From Pseudomonas sp. LD120 (GTDB lineage: Bacteria; Pseudomonadota; Gammaproteobacteria; Pseudomonadales; Pseudomonadaceae), in NCBI RefSeq assembly GCF_009861525.1, contig NZ_WVHL01000002.1:248001-312000 (forward strand): a stretch of DNA of 64,000 nucleotides. Reading direction: 5' to 3'. Under the pieces are notes generated by a model, which saw only the letters and a program-made list of their open reading frames with translations, was not told the origin of the DNA and made no database searches. The position numbers were made by a program, and so were the translations under genes. Positions 8,963-18,732 of this stretch are shown one piece after another. Position 1 is the stretch's first letter. Every line of letters begins with the position of its first letter.

Positions 8963-9346
8963 ATGACCCCACGCACCTTGAGTTACAAGGCGGCCACTTG
9001 GCTGCTGTTAACGCTGATGATGTTTTATGGAGCAACAACCATGGCAAGTAGCCTGCGCTTGGCGGACCCTTCGGAACTGGTTGGACACTGGCAGGTGCAG
9101 CAAACGGCCGCGCCGGAGAGCACTTGCCTCCTGGACCTGTTGCCAAACGCTGCCCTGGGTGAGGGCGCCGACTGCTTGTCGACATGGATCGGCGAGGCCG
9201 CGGTAGGTTGGTTTCCGGAGCCCGATGGCATCGCCATTACTGGACGGGAAGGATCAAGGATTATTTTTTTCAGCCGAGAAAAAGAAGGACTTTACGAGGC
9301 TCACCTGAAAAACAACGGCTTGATTGTTTTGCAGCGTGCACGCTAA
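8963..9346 (+). CDS. aprI: AprI (Inh), periplasmic alkaline protease inhibitor
   Basis: The 127-residue protein has an N-terminal signal peptide (basic start, then hydrophobic WLLLTLMMFYGA) and a small beta-barrel-like domain with two cysteines (in STCLLD and GADCLS) that form the disulfide typical of the family. The mature N-terminus, SSLRLADPSELVGHW, fits inhibitors that insert this strand into the active site of serralysin. It protects the cell against AprA that activates in the periplasm. The start at 8963 has GGAG six bases upstream; an ATG at 8951 is the alternative. It lies between aprA and aprD as in other Pseudomonas. Confidence 0.88.
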   Translation: MTPRTLSYKAATWLLLTLMMFYGATTMASSLRLADPSELVGHWQVQQTAAPESTCLLDLLPNAALGEGADCLSTWIGEAAVGWFPEPDGIAITGREGSRIIFFSREKEGLYEAHLKNNGLIVLQRAR

Positions 9347-9555
9347 TTCGCGGCGGATGATCTTCGTTCAATACTAAGCGGCCACTATCTTGCCACTTTC
9401 GCAAAGTGCTGTTACATGTCGGATCGCTGTTAATGACAGATGTCCGGCTCGAGTGCGTTCGCAGATTTTATCCGCTAAGCAGCACGCGTGATTATTAGTC
9501 GGGCCGTATAAGGGCGCGCCACGCGTGGATGGTCAGTTCAGGGAAAACGTTGAAG

Positions 9556-11337
9556 ATGTTGAAGAGCACTCATCCTGCACCACTGTTTAAAGCACTGGGC
9601 GAATATAAAGGCATTCTTATCAGTGTTGGTTGTTTCACCGCATTGATTAACCTGCTGATGCTGGTGCCTTCGATTTATATGCTGCAGGTCTACGACCGGG
9701 TGCTCTCATCGCAGAATGAAACCACCCTGGTGATGCTGTCACTGATGGTCGTGGGCTTTTTTGTGTTTATCGGCCTGTTGGAAGTGCTGCGCAGCTTTAT
9801 TGTCATCCGCATTGGCAGCCAGTTGGAGCGCCGTTTCAACCTGCGGGTTTATCAGGCGGCGTTCGAGCGCAATCTGTCTCGCGGCGAAGGTCACGCCGGG
9901 CAGTCGCTGGGGGATCTGACCCATATCCGACAGTTTCTCACCGGGCCCGCGCTGTTTGCGTTCTTCGACGCGCCGTGGTTCCCGATCTACTTGTTAGTGA
10001 TCTATGCCTTCAACGTCTGGCTTGGTGTATTTGCCACGGCGGGCGCGGTGCTGCTGATCGCACTGGCGTACCTGAACGAAGCCATGACCAGGAAGTCCTT
10101 GGCGCAAGCCAGCGGTTACTCGCAACGATCCACGCAACTGGCCACCAGTCATCTGCACAATGCCGAAACCATTCAGGCGATGGGCATGCTCGGCGCGTTG
10201 CGCAAACGTTGGTTCGCCGTGCATTCACGTTTTCTCGGCTTGCAGAATCAGGCCAGCGATACCGGGTCGGTGATCAGTTCTTTGAGCAAAACCTTGCGGC
10301 TGTGTCTGCAGTCTCTGGTACTGGGCTTGGGCGCCTTGCTGGTGATCAAGGGGGACATGACGGCGGGGATGATGATTGCCGGGTCGATCCTCATGGGCCG
10401 GGTGCTGAGTCCCATCGACCAGTTGATCGCGGTGTGGAAGCAGTGGAGTGCGGCCAAGCTGGCATATGGGCGCCTGGATGCGTTGTTACGCGAGTTCCCA
10501 CCCAGCGATACCGCCATGTCATTGCCGCCGCCCAAGGGGCAGGTCAGTTTCGAGCAGGTCAGCGCCGGGCCGCCCGGGCGCCGGGTGGCCACGCTGCAGC
10601 AGGCGAGCTTCAGCATCGATGCTGGCGAGGTACTCGGGGTGCTGGGGGCGTCCGGCTCCGGCAAGTCGACTCTGGCTCGGGTGTTGGTGGGCGTCTGGCC
10701 AACCCTGGCCGGCACCGTGCGCCTGGACGGCGCGGACATTCATCGCTGGAACCGGGATGAACTGGGCCCCTATATCGGCTACTTGCCCCAAGACATCGAA
10801 CTGTTCACCGGCAGCATCGCCGAGAATATTGCGCGCTTTCGCCAGGCCGACCCGGAATGGGTGGTCCAGGCGGCGCAACTGGCCGGGGTGCATGAGTTGA
10901 TCCTGCGCCTGCCCCAGGGTTACGACACGGTGCTTGGCGACGACGGCAGCGGCTTGTCCGGTGGCCAGAAGCAGCGGGTAGCCCTGGCCCGAGCGCTCTA
11001 TGGCAACCCGAGCCTGGTGGTGCTGGATGAGCCCAATTCCAACCTTGACACCGTGGGCGAGAGTGCCCTGGCTGCGGCCATTGCCCAGCTCAAGGCTCGC
11101 GGCACCAGCGTGGTGCTGGTGACTCATCGCTCATCGGTGCTGGCCTTGGCCGACAAGCTGCTGGTGCTCAATGACGGCCGCTTGCAGGCTTTCGGCCCCA
11201 GCCAGGAAGTGCTCAAGGCGTTGTCCGGCGCCCAGCAGTCCCAGGCACCAGAGCCGGTCAAACCGGCGGTGATGCCCTATGGCGGCTTGAGCATGAGCCG
11301 TCAGTATCAGGCCCCGACACGGAATAAAGGTGCATGA
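9556..11337 (+). CDS. aprD: AprD, type I secretion ABC transporter
   Basis: The 593-residue inner-membrane exporter has a transmembrane half (residues about 20-310) and an ATPase half. GASGSGKST (Walker A) is at 364-372, LSGGQ from 467 and the Walker B acidic pair D491-E492 in LDEP. The start at 9556 gives an N-terminus like AprD, reaching the first membrane span at about residue 20; an ATG at 9529 would add nine residues. It energises one-step export of AprA and the two RTX lipases encoded in the same locus. Its stop overlaps the aprE start by four bases (ATGA). Confidence 0.93.
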   Translation: MLKSTHPAPLFKALGEYKGILISVGCFTALINLLMLVPSIYMLQVYDRVLSSQNETTLVMLSLMVVGFFVFIGLLEVLRSFIVIRIGSQLERRFNLRVYQAAFERNLSRGEGHAGQSLGDLTHIRQFLTGPALFAFFDAPWFPIYLLVIYAFNVWLGVFATAGAVLLIALAYLNEAMTRKSLAQASGYSQRSTQLATSHLHNAETIQAMGMLGALRKRWFAVHSRFLGLQNQASDTGSVISSLSKTLRLCLQSLVLGLGALLVIKGDMTAGMMIAGSILMGRVLSPIDQLIAVWKQWSAAKLAYGRLDALLREFPPSDTAMSLPPPKGQVSFEQVSAGPPGRRVATLQQASFSIDAGEVLGVLGASGSGKSTLARVLVGVWPTLAGTVRLDGADIHRWNRDELGPYIGYLPQDIELFTGSIAENIARFRQADPEWVVQAAQLAGVHELILRLPQGYDTVLGDDGSGLSGGQKQRVALARALYGNPSLVVLDEPNSNLDTVGESALAAAIAQLKARGTSVVLVTHRSSVLALADKLLVLNDGRLQAFGPSQEVLKALSGAQQSQAPEPVKPAVMPYGGLSMSRQYQAPTRNKGA

Positions 11338-12668
11338 GCAAGGACCGCAACATGATGATCGAAGAGGATTACGCGCCGGAGCGGGTTGAGCGTGACGCCG
11401 TTTTTTTTGCCCGCATGGGCTGGATTCTGGCGTTGGTGGGCGCGGGTAGTTTCTTTGCTTGGGCGGCGTTGGCACCCCTGGATCAAGGTATTCCGGTGCA
11501 GGGCACGGTAGTGGTGTCCGGCAAGCGCAAGGCGGTGCAATCGATGAGCAGCGGGGTGGTCAGCCGGATTCTGGTGCGCGAGGGTGAACGCGTGCAGCAG
11601 GGCCAGCCGCTGTTCCGCCTCGACCCCACCCAGGTCGCGGCGGATGTGCAGGCCCTGCAGGCCCAGTACCGCATGGCCATGGCCAGTCTGGCGCGCTGGC
11701 GCAGTGAGCGCGACAACCTCAAGCAGGTGGACTTTCCGGCTCAACTGAGCAATAGCGATGACCCGCGCCTGGCTTTGGTGCTGGAAGGCCAGCGGCAGCT
11801 GTTCAGCAGCCGGCGCGAGGCGTTCTCTCGCGAGCAGGCGGGCATTCGCGCCAATATTGAAGGTGCCACTGCGCAACTGGCGGGCATGCGCCGGGCGCGC
11901 AGCGACCTGGGTAATCAGGCCCAGTCCCTGCGCCAGCAGTTGAGTAATCTGCAGCCCTTGGCGGACAACGGCTATATCCCGCGAAACCGCTTGCTGGAAT
12001 ACCAGCGCCAATTGTCCCAGGTGCAGCAGGAACTGGCACAGAACACCGGTGAAAGCGGGCGGATTGAACAGGGCATCATCGAATCTCGGCTCAAGCTGCA
12101 ACAGCACAGCGAGGAGTACCAGAAAGAAGTGCGCAGCCAGTTGGCCGAGGCCCAGCTCAAGACTCAGACCCTGGAGCAGCAACTGACCTCGGCGGGTTTC
12201 GACTTGCAGCACAGCCAGATCATCGCTACCGCCGACGGGATCGCGGTCAATCTCGGGGTGCACACCGAAGGCGCGGTGGTACGCCAGGGCGAAACCCTGC
12301 TGGAGATCGTGCCCCAGGGCACTCATCTGGAAGTGGAAGGGCGCTTGCCGGTGAACCTGGTGGACAAGGTGGGGACCCACTTGCCGGTGGACATTCTCTT
12401 CACCGCCTTCAACCAGAGCCGCACCCCACGAGTGCCTGGCGAGGTCAGTCTTATCTCGGCTGACCAGATGGTCGACGAGAAAACCGGCATGCCTTACTAC
12501 GTGCTGCGCAGCAGCGTCAGCGACCACGCCATGGAAAAGCTCAATGGCTTGGTGATCAAGCCCGGGATGCCGGCAGAAATGTTCGTGCGTACCGGCGAGC
12601 GTTCACTGCTCAATTACCTGTTCAAGCCGCTGCTCGATCGGGCCGGCTCTGCACTGACCGAAGAATAA
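11334..12668 (+). CDS. aprE: AprE, type I secretion membrane-fusion protein (HlyD family)
   Basis: The 444-residue adaptor has one membrane span at residues about 27-47, a lipoyl-like segment ([19 protein letters not shown]), a long coiled-coil hairpin at about residues 95-290 rich in Gln and Leu, then the second lipoyl half ([20 protein letters not shown]) and a beta-barrel. This layout bridges the AprD ATPase and the AprF outer-membrane channel. Translation is coupled to aprD by the ATGA overlap, and aprF starts two bases after its stop. Confidence 0.93.
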   Translation: MSKDRNMMIEEDYAPERVERDAVFFARMGWILALVGAGSFFAWAALAPLDQGIPVQGTVVVSGKRKAVQSMSSGVVSRILVREGERVQQGQPLFRLDPTQVAADVQALQAQYRMAMASLARWRSERDNLKQVDFPAQLSNSDDPRLALVLEGQRQLFSSRREAFSREQAGIRANIEGATAQLAGMRRARSDLGNQAQSLRQQLSNLQPLADNGYIPRNRLLEYQRQLSQVQQELAQNTGESGRIEQGIIESRLKLQQHSEEYQKEVRSQLAEAQLKTQTLEQQLTSAGFDLQHSQIIATADGIAVNLGVHTEGAVVRQGETLLEIVPQGTHLEVEGRLPVNLVDKVGTHLPVDILFTAFNQSRTPRVPGEVSLISADQMVDEKTGMPYYVLRSSVSDHAMEKLNGLVIKPGMPAEMFVRTGERSLLNYLFKPLLDRAGSALTEE

Positions 12669-12670
12669 GG

Positions 12671-14032
12671 ATGTTGCGTCGTATGCGTCAGCTTTCCATC
12701 CTCGTCGCCGCCGTGTCTATGCTGGTGTGTCAGGGGGCCCAGGCCATGGGGCCGTTCCAGATCTACGAACAGGCCCTGCGCAACGATCCGGTGTTCCTCG
12801 GTGCCATCAAGGAGCGTGACGCCGGTGTTGAGAACCGCGCCATCGGCCGTGCCGGGCTGTTGCCCAAGCTCGGCTACAGCTACAACAAGGGACACAACAA
12901 CTCCAAGGTCACCTATCTGGACACCGTGCGCGGCACGGTGACCGACAAACGCAACTACGACAGCTACGGCTCGTCCCTGACCCTGCAGCAGCCGTTGATC
13001 GACTATGAGGCCTACGCCAACTACCGCAAAGGCGTGGCGCAGGCGCTGTTTGCCGATGAAAACTTTCGCGGCAAGAGCCAGGAGTTGCTGGTGCGAGTGC
13101 TGAGTTACTACACCAAGGCGCTGTTCGCCCAGGACCAGATCGACATTGCCCTGGCCAAGAAAAAAGCCTTTGAGCAGCAGTTTCAGCAGAACCAGCACTT
13201 GTTCCAGCAGGGCGAGGGCACCCGCACCGACATCCTTGAAGCCGAGTCACGCTACGAGCTGGCCACCGCCGAAGAAATCGAGGCCCGGGATGAGCAGGAT
13301 GCCGCCCTGCGCGAGCTGGGCGCCTTGATTGGCGTGCCAGATATCGATGTGCGTGACCTGGACCCTTTGCAGGAGGACTTCCAGTCGTTCTCCCTGACGC
13401 CTGCCAACTACGACACCTGGCATGAAATGGCCTTGAGTAACAACCCGGTGCTGGCCTCCCAGCGCCAGCGAGTAGAAGTGGCGCGCTTTGAGGTGGAACG
13501 CAATCGCGCCGGGCACCTGCCTAAACTCAGCGCCTACGCGACCTTGCGTCAGAACGAGTCGGAAAGCGGCAACACCTACAACCAGCGCTACGACACCAAC
13601 ACCATTGGCATTGAAGTCAGCATGCCGCTGTACGCAGGCGGCGGCGTTTCGGCCTCCACCCGTCAGGCCAGCCGGTCGATGGAGCAGGCTGAGTACGAGT
13701 TGGAGGGTAAAACTCAGGAAACGCTGATTGAGCTGCGTCGTCAATTTAGTGCCTGCTTATCGGGAGCCAGCAAGTTAAGGGCTTATCAGAAAGCCCTGAA
13801 GTCGGCCGAGGCCCTTGTGGTTTCCACCCAGCAAAGCATTCTCGGTGGCGAACGGGTCAATCTGGATGCACTTAACGCGCAACAACAGCTCTATACCACC
13901 CGACGAGACTTGGCTCAGGCCCGTTATGACTACCTGATGGCCTGGACCCAGTTGCATTTCTACGCGGGCACATTGCGAGAAGAGGATCTGGCCAAGGTCG
14001 ATGAGGCCTTTGGTCAGAGGGCAGTGCCTTAG
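12671..14032 (+). CDS. aprF: AprF, TolC-family outer-membrane channel
   Basis: The 453-residue protein has a cleavable signal peptide (MRQLSILVAAVSMLVCQGAQA) followed by the twice-repeated coiled-coil and beta-strand pattern of TolC proteins (for example FQIYEQALRNDPVFLGAIKE near the start). Two in-frame starts are possible: the ATG at 12671, two bases after aprE, and the ATG at 12683, which begins the signal peptide directly and has AAGG 12 bases upstream. It completes the AprDEF secretion channel, and no other channel gene lies in the operon. Confidence 0.92.
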   Translation: MLRRMRQLSILVAAVSMLVCQGAQAMGPFQIYEQALRNDPVFLGAIKERDAGVENRAIGRAGLLPKLGYSYNKGHNNSKVTYLDTVRGTVTDKRNYDSYGSSLTLQQPLIDYEAYANYRKGVAQALFADENFRGKSQELLVRVLSYYTKALFAQDQIDIALAKKKAFEQQFQQNQHLFQQGEGTRTDILEAESRYELATAEEIEARDEQDAALRELGALIGVPDIDVRDLDPLQEDFQSFSLTPANYDTWHEMALSNNPVLASQRQRVEVARFEVERNRAGHLPKLSAYATLRQNESESGNTYNQRYDTNTIGIEVSMPLYAGGGVSASTRQASRSMEQAEYELEGKTQETLIELRRQFSACLSGASKLRAYQKALKSAEALVVSTQQSILGGERVNLDALNAQQQLYTTRRDLAQARYDYLMAWTQLHFYAGTLREEDLAKVDEAFGQRAVP

Positions 14033-14082
14033 GCTTTGCTGAAAAAGCGCTTGATGGCACTGCAATAACTAGGAGAAACAGC

Positions 14083-15768
14083 ATGAGCATCTTTGACTAT
14101 AAAAATGCCCTTGGCGGTACTGGCAAAGCCCAGTACAGCGATGCCATCACCCTGGCCCTGTATGCCGGGTCGCCGACGGGCGAGGCGTTGCCGGGCACCT
14201 CATGGCGTCCGATTAGCGCGACGCAACTGGGTTACCAGGGCAACATCAGCGCCCAAGGCACCATCTCCGGGGAGCAGACTTCGGTCAGCGATGCCCAGGT
14301 CGAGATTCTGGGTAAGTACGATGCCGCCGGGCAGTTGCTGTCCATCGGCATCAGCTTTCGCGGCACTGACAGCCTGGCGGACGCGTTCAATGACCTGCAG
14401 GCCGCCTTTGTTCCGGGGTTTGCCGACAACTACAGCCGCTTGGCCTTTGACAATCTGCTGGGCAAGGTCGCTGCGTTCGCTGCGGCTCAAGGCTTGAGTG
14501 GCGAGGATGTGCTGGTGACCGGGCACAGTCTGGGCGGGCTGGCGGTCAACAGCCTGGCGGCCATGAGCGGCGATCATTGGAGCGGCTTCTTCAAGGATGC
14601 CAACTACGTGGCCTTCGCCTCGCCGACCCAGAGCGCCAGCAACCCCCAGGTGTTGAACATCGGCTATGAAAACGATCCAGTGTTCCGCGTGCTGGATGGC
14701 ACCCACTTCAACGCTTCATCCCTGGGCACCCATGACAGGGCTCAGGATTCGGCGACCAACAACATCGTCAGTTTCACCGATCACTATTCGTCGCTGCTGG
14801 GCAAGGTGGTGCCGCAAAGCATCCTCAATCCCTTGTCGTGGTCGGCCCACAGTGCGGTGGGCTACGCCGCCGGCCTCAACCGCCTGCTCGACTCGGACTT
14901 CTATGACCTGACCAGCCGCGATTCGACGGTGGTGATCGCCAACTTGTCGGAAGGCAAGCGCGATCAGGTCTGGGTCAAGGACCTCAATCTCTACGCCGAG
15001 AAACACACCGGCAGTACGTTCATCATTGGCACCCAGAGCAATGACCTGCTGCACGGCGGCAAGGGCAATGACTACCTGGATGGCGGTGCCGGCGATGATC
15101 GTTTTCGCGATGACGGCGGCTACAACATCATCCATGGTGGCCAGGGGCATAACGTCCTGGAACTGCAACAGCCGTTGACGAACTTCTCCATCGCCAACGA
15201 TGGCGACGGCACTTTGTATGTCCGCGACGCCTACGGCGGCATCAGCATGACCCGCGACGTGGGGGCCCTGGTCAGTCATGAGACTGGGAGCTGGTGGCAA
15301 CTGTTCGGCAAGGACGTGAGCCACAGCGTCACGGATAGTGGCTTGCTCAGCGGCAACCAGTTGACGGCCTACAACCACTCACTCAATGGCGATGCCTATG
15401 GCAATGCGTTGGTGGCCAGCGTCGACGGCGACTGGCTGTTCGGACACGGCGGCGATGACTTGCTGAGCAGCGACAAGGCCAACGTGACCTTCGTCGGCGG
15501 CGCCGGTAACGACGTCATGTACTCCAGCGGTGGCGGGGCCAACACCTTTCTGTTCAGCGGGCATTTCGGTTTCGACCTGATTCATGGCTATCAGAACACG
15601 GACAAGCTGGTGTTCATGGGCGTGGCGGGCATCGACGCGCAATACGACTACAGCCAGCACCTGTCACAGAGCGGCAACGATACGCTGCTCAACGTCGGCG
15701 ACTACTCCGTGACCCTGGTCGGGGTTGGCATGGACACCCTGTCCGGCTCAAGCCTGGTGTTTGCTTGA
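14083..15768 (+). CDS. pueB: PueB-type extracellular lipase/polyurethanase (family I.3)
   Basis: The 561-residue RTX lipase has GHSLGG at residues 147-152 with nucleophile Ser149. Asp198 (NDP) and His256 (AHS) lie at nearly the same spacing as the triad in its neighbour. A short RTX block (GTQSNDLLHGG, KGNDYLDGGAGDD) starts near residue 317. The C-terminus ends SSLVFA, a type I export tail, and there is no N-terminal signal. AGGAG precedes the ATG. It lies directly after aprF, so AprDEF is the likely exporter. PueB of P. chlororaphis is about this length and hydrolyses polyester polyurethane and triglycerides. It lacks about 57 residues in the N-terminal region compared with the next gene. 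Confidence 0.85.
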   Translation: MSIFDYKNALGGTGKAQYSDAITLALYAGSPTGEALPGTSWRPISATQLGYQGNISAQGTISGEQTSVSDAQVEILGKYDAAGQLLSIGISFRGTDSLADAFNDLQAAFVPGFADNYSRLAFDNLLGKVAAFAAAQGLSGEDVLVTGHSLGGLAVNSLAAMSGDHWSGFFKDANYVAFASPTQSASNPQVLNIGYENDPVFRVLDGTHFNASSLGTHDRAQDSATNNIVSFTDHYSSLLGKVVPQSILNPLSWSAHSAVGYAAGLNRLLDSDFYDLTSRDSTVVIANLSEGKRDQVWVKDLNLYAEKHTGSTFIIGTQSNDLLHGGKGNDYLDGGAGDDRFRDDGGYNIIHGGQGHNVLELQQPLTNFSIANDGDGTLYVRDAYGGISMTRDVGALVSHETGSWWQLFGKDVSHSVTDSGLLSGNQLTAYNHSLNGDAYGNALVASVDGDWLFGHGGDDLLSSDKANVTFVGGAGNDVMYSSGGGANTFLFSGHFGFDLIHGYQNTDKLVFMGVAGIDAQYDYSQHLSQSGNDTLLNVGDYSVTLVGVGMDTLSGSSLVFA

Positions 15769-15799
15769 GGGCGTTCGCCCCACCTTGTATTTGAAACAT

Positions 15800-15822
15800 C
15801 GGAGCCCCTGACATGGGCTCCG
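15800..15822 (+). terminator. Hairpin between pueB and pueA
   Basis: An 8-base-pair stem (15800-15807 with 15815-15822) with a 7-base loop lies 32 bases after the pueB stop. There is no good U-tract, so it may act as a weak terminator or an RNA-stabilising end that uncouples pueB and pueA message levels. Confidence 0.45.
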
Positions 15823-15869
15823 GTGGCATTAGCTTTCTCTGACAATTCCAACAAAAGAGAGGCAATACC

Positions 15870-17723
15870 ATGGGTGTCTTCGACTACAAACACTTCACCA
15901 CAAGCGATTCCAAGGCGCTGTTCGCCGATGCCTTGGCCATCACTCTGTACTCCTACCACAACCTCGATAACGGCTTTGCCGTGGGTTACCAGCACAACGG
16001 TTTTGCGCTCGGGCTGCCGGCGACCTTGGTCACCGCGCTGATCGGCAGTGGCGATTCCCAGGGGGTGATTCCCGGCATTCCCTGGAACCCGGATTCGGAG
16101 CAGGCCGCCCAGGATGCTCTGCATCAGGCCGGTTGGTCGACGATCAGCGCTCAGCAACTGGGTTATGGCGGCAAGGTCGATGCCCGGGGCACGTTCTTCG
16201 GTGAGAAGGCCGGCTATGACACGGCCCAGGTGGAGATCCTCGGCAAGTACGATGCCCAGGGCCAATTGAACGCCATTGGCATTGCCTTTCGCGGCACCAG
16301 CGGGCCACGTGAGTCGTTGATCAGCGACTCCATTGGCGATGTGATCAATGACCTGCTGGCGGCGCTGGGGCCCAAGGACTATGCCAAGAACTACGCTGGC
16401 GAGGCCTTTGGCACGCTGCTGGAGCAGGTCGCCGCCTTCGCCCAGGCCAACGGACTGTCCGGCAAGGACATCCTGGTCAGCGGCCACAGCCTCGGTGGGC
16501 TGGGGGTTAACAGCCTGGCGGACCTGAGTGGCGAACGCTGGTCCGGGTTCTACCAGGATTCCAAGTACATCGCCTACGCCTCGCCGACCCAGAGCGCCAG
16601 CGACAAGGTGCTGAACATCGGTTATGAAAACGATCCGGTGTTCCGTGCCCTGGACGGCTCCAGTTTCAACCTGTCGTCCCTCGGGGTTCACGATGCCCAA
16701 CAGGATTGGGCGACCAACAACATCGTCAACTTCAATGACCATTACGCCTCGGCCCTGTGGAACGTGCTGCCGTTTTCGATCCTCAACATCCCCACCTGGA
16801 TTTCTCACCTTCCTACCGGCTATGGCGATGGCCTGACCCGGGTGCTGGAGTCGAAGTTCTACGACTTCACCAACCGGGACTCGACCATCATCGTCGCCAA
16901 CCTGTCGGACCCGGCGCGAGGCAGCACCTGGGTCCAGGACTTGAACCGCAACGCCGAAACCCACAAGGGCAGCACCTTCATCATCGGCAGCGACGGCAAC
17001 GACCTGATCCAGGGTGGACGCGGCCACGACTACCTGGAAGGCCGCGACGGCAACGACACCTTCCGTGATGAGGGTGGCTACAACATCATCCTCGGCGGCA
17101 AGGGCGCCAACACCCTGGAGTTGCAGCATTCGCTGAAGGACTACAGCTTCGCCAGCGATGGCGCCGCCAGCCTTTATGTGCGCGATGCCGATGGCGCGAT
17201 CAGCATCACCCGTGACATCGGCGCGATTAAGAGCAAGGAGCCGGGGTTACTCTGGGGCCTGTTCCAAGATGATGTCTTGCACCAAGTCACCGACCAGGGG
17301 CTTAAAGCGGGCAACCAGTTGACTCAGTACGCCTCCTCGGTAACGGGCGATGCTGGCGACAACCTGCTCAAGGCCCATGCCGGAGGAGACTGGCTGTTCG
17401 GCCTGGAAGGCAACGACCACCTGATGGGTGGCAAGGGCAACGATGTGTTTGTCGGCGGCGCGGGCAATGACCTGCTGGAGTCGGTGGGCGGTCACAATAC
17501 TTTCCTGTTCGAGGGGCACTTTGGCCAGGACCGCATCCTTGGCTACCAGAGCGGCGACAAACTGGTGTTCATGGGCGTGGCCGATGTTCTGCCGGATCAG
17601 GACTACCGCGCTCATGCCAGCAGCCAGGGCAATGACACCGTACTCACCTTTGGTCAAGACTCCGTGACCCTGGTGGGGGTCAGCCTTGAGCACCTCAACG
17701 GTTCGGCGATCACCTTGGCTTGA
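15870..17723 (+). CDS. pueA: PueA-type extracellular lipase/polyurethanase (family I.3)
   Basis: The 617-residue length is that reported for PueA. The catalytic residues fall exactly at the numbering known for family I.3 lipases: Ser207 in GHSLGG, Asp255 in NDP and His313. RTX repeats (SDGNDLIQGG, GRDGNDTF, then GGKGNDVFVGGAGNDLL) bind calcium after export. The C-terminus, ending SAITLA, is the type I secretion signal. GAGAGG lies ahead of the ATG. It acts outside the cell on triglycerides and polyester polyurethane. It is the last large gene of the apr operon and shares the GYENDPVFR and SPTQSAS blocks with its neighbour, consistent with tandem duplication. Confidence 0.9.
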   Translation: MGVFDYKHFTTSDSKALFADALAITLYSYHNLDNGFAVGYQHNGFALGLPATLVTALIGSGDSQGVIPGIPWNPDSEQAAQDALHQAGWSTISAQQLGYGGKVDARGTFFGEKAGYDTAQVEILGKYDAQGQLNAIGIAFRGTSGPRESLISDSIGDVINDLLAALGPKDYAKNYAGEAFGTLLEQVAAFAQANGLSGKDILVSGHSLGGLGVNSLADLSGERWSGFYQDSKYIAYASPTQSASDKVLNIGYENDPVFRALDGSSFNLSSLGVHDAQQDWATNNIVNFNDHYASALWNVLPFSILNIPTWISHLPTGYGDGLTRVLESKFYDFTNRDSTIIVANLSDPARGSTWVQDLNRNAETHKGSTFIIGSDGNDLIQGGRGHDYLEGRDGNDTFRDEGGYNIILGGKGANTLELQHSLKDYSFASDGAASLYVRDADGAISITRDIGAIKSKEPGLLWGLFQDDVLHQVTDQGLKAGNQLTQYASSVTGDAGDNLLKAHAGGDWLFGLEGNDHLMGGKGNDVFVGGAGNDLLESVGGHNTFLFEGHFGQDRILGYQSGDKLVFMGVADVLPDQDYRAHASSQGNDTVLTFGQDSVTLVGVSLEHLNGSAITLA

Positions 17724-17910
17724 TGCGCTCGCGACGCGGGGCGCGGTCGAGGCCTCGCGTTACTGTCAACGTGATGAGTGTGACCTATCGGTCAAGTAGC
17801 GACTCCAATGCCGGTAAAGTCCAGGCCCGTTAGTGCGTTACTTCAGGTAGGCGACGTCCCATCGGGATTGGGTTCCATCGATTAAAGGCAATGGCAGGAG
17901 AGTTTTCACG

Positions 17911-18291
17911 GTGAGTAACGGTAAGTGCTACGCAAGCGGTTTGGTGCTGGCTCTATGGGCGTTGGTGGCCGCCGCCGAGGAGTTGCCGCAGAGCTCGATT
18001 TTGAAACGTTACGGGGTGAGTCCGGAGCAACTGCCGGCCGCTCAGCCGGCGCCGCCAATAAAAGAGCAAGCGACGCCAAGCCGCTTCAAGCTGCAAGCGG
18101 AGCAGCCCGTGGTGAACCTGCGCCTGGGCGACGGCCAGGCCCCGGTGAGCACCGGCAACATCAGTATCGATAACGCCCAAGCTCGAGAGCGCGAGCGTTG
18201 CCAGCAGATGCGTGATGCGTTGTCAAAGCGCGGCAAGGCCCAGAGCCTGATCTGCAGTCCGGGGCAGGGGCCCTTTCCCTGGTCGCCTTGA
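17911..18291 (+). CDS. Small exported hypothetical protein
   Basis: The 126-residue protein starts with GTG at 17911, with AGGAG ten bases upstream. The first 23 residues resemble a signal peptide (hydrophobic LVLALWALVAAAEE). The mature part is Pro- and Gln-rich (PAAQPAPPIKEQ) and has two cysteines near the end (ERCQQM and LICSPG). I do not recognise a family. It follows pueA on the same strand after 187 bases, so it may or may not belong to the exoenzyme operon. Confidence 0.6.
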   Translation: MSNGKCYASGLVLALWALVAAAEELPQSSILKRYGVSPEQLPAAQPAPPIKEQATPSRFKLQAEQPVVNLRLGDGQAPVSTGNISIDNAQARERERCQQMRDALSKRGKAQSLICSPGQGPFPWSP

Positions 18292-18305
18292 GCTGCGCGG
18301 CTGAA

Positions 18306-18530
18306 TCACTCTTCCTGGCGGACCGTGGCCACCTCGTCCGCCTTGACCCGGATGGTCTTGCCGGAGATGTCCTGAAACTCGTAGAAGCCATCGGCGGTCT
18401 TGGTCTTGGGCTGGTCCCGGGTCAGGTATTGGGTGCCGTTCTGCAGGGTTACCACGGTGGGCGAGGCGCAGCCGGACAGGCTCAGGGCGCTGACAGTAGC
18501 CAGGAGCAATCCCAGGGTTTTCATGTTCAT
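18306..18530 (-). CDS. Small YgdI/YgdR-type lipoprotein
   Basis: The 74-residue protein has a lipoprotein signal, LLLATVSALSLSGCAS, with the lipobox cysteine in LSGC, followed by the short all-beta YgdI/YgdR (DUF903) domain: TVVTLQNGTQYLTRDQPKT, then the YEFQDISGK and VKADEV blocks. It should be anchored in the outer membrane. AGAGGT lies just before the ATG at 18530, and a second ATG six bases inward is also possible. It is convergent with the preceding small exported protein gene. Function in this family is unknown. Confidence 0.85.
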   Translation of the reverse strand: MNMKTLGLLLATVSALSLSGCASPTVVTLQNGTQYLTRDQPKTKTADGFYEFQDISGKTIRVKADEVATVRQEE

Positions 18531-18732
18531 AAAGACCTCTAAGCGATGGGGGTATCCGCGTTGGCCGGACACTTTAGTCATGGCTCGTTGGTGTAGTGAA
18601 GACGACGAAAGTTCGACGGGCCATGGAAAAATCCGCCCCCCGCCATTTATCCAATAGTGTTTGCCAGATCAGGGTGCCGGCTGTTATCTGTACGCATAAC
18701 CAGTAGCAGTCCAGCCGTGGCGTCTTCATTCC

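Noticed and set aside
15702..17129. Minus-strand open frame opposite pueA
   Set aside because: It is an antisense shadow of the lipase; the lipase frame has the full catalytic triad and RTX repeats.
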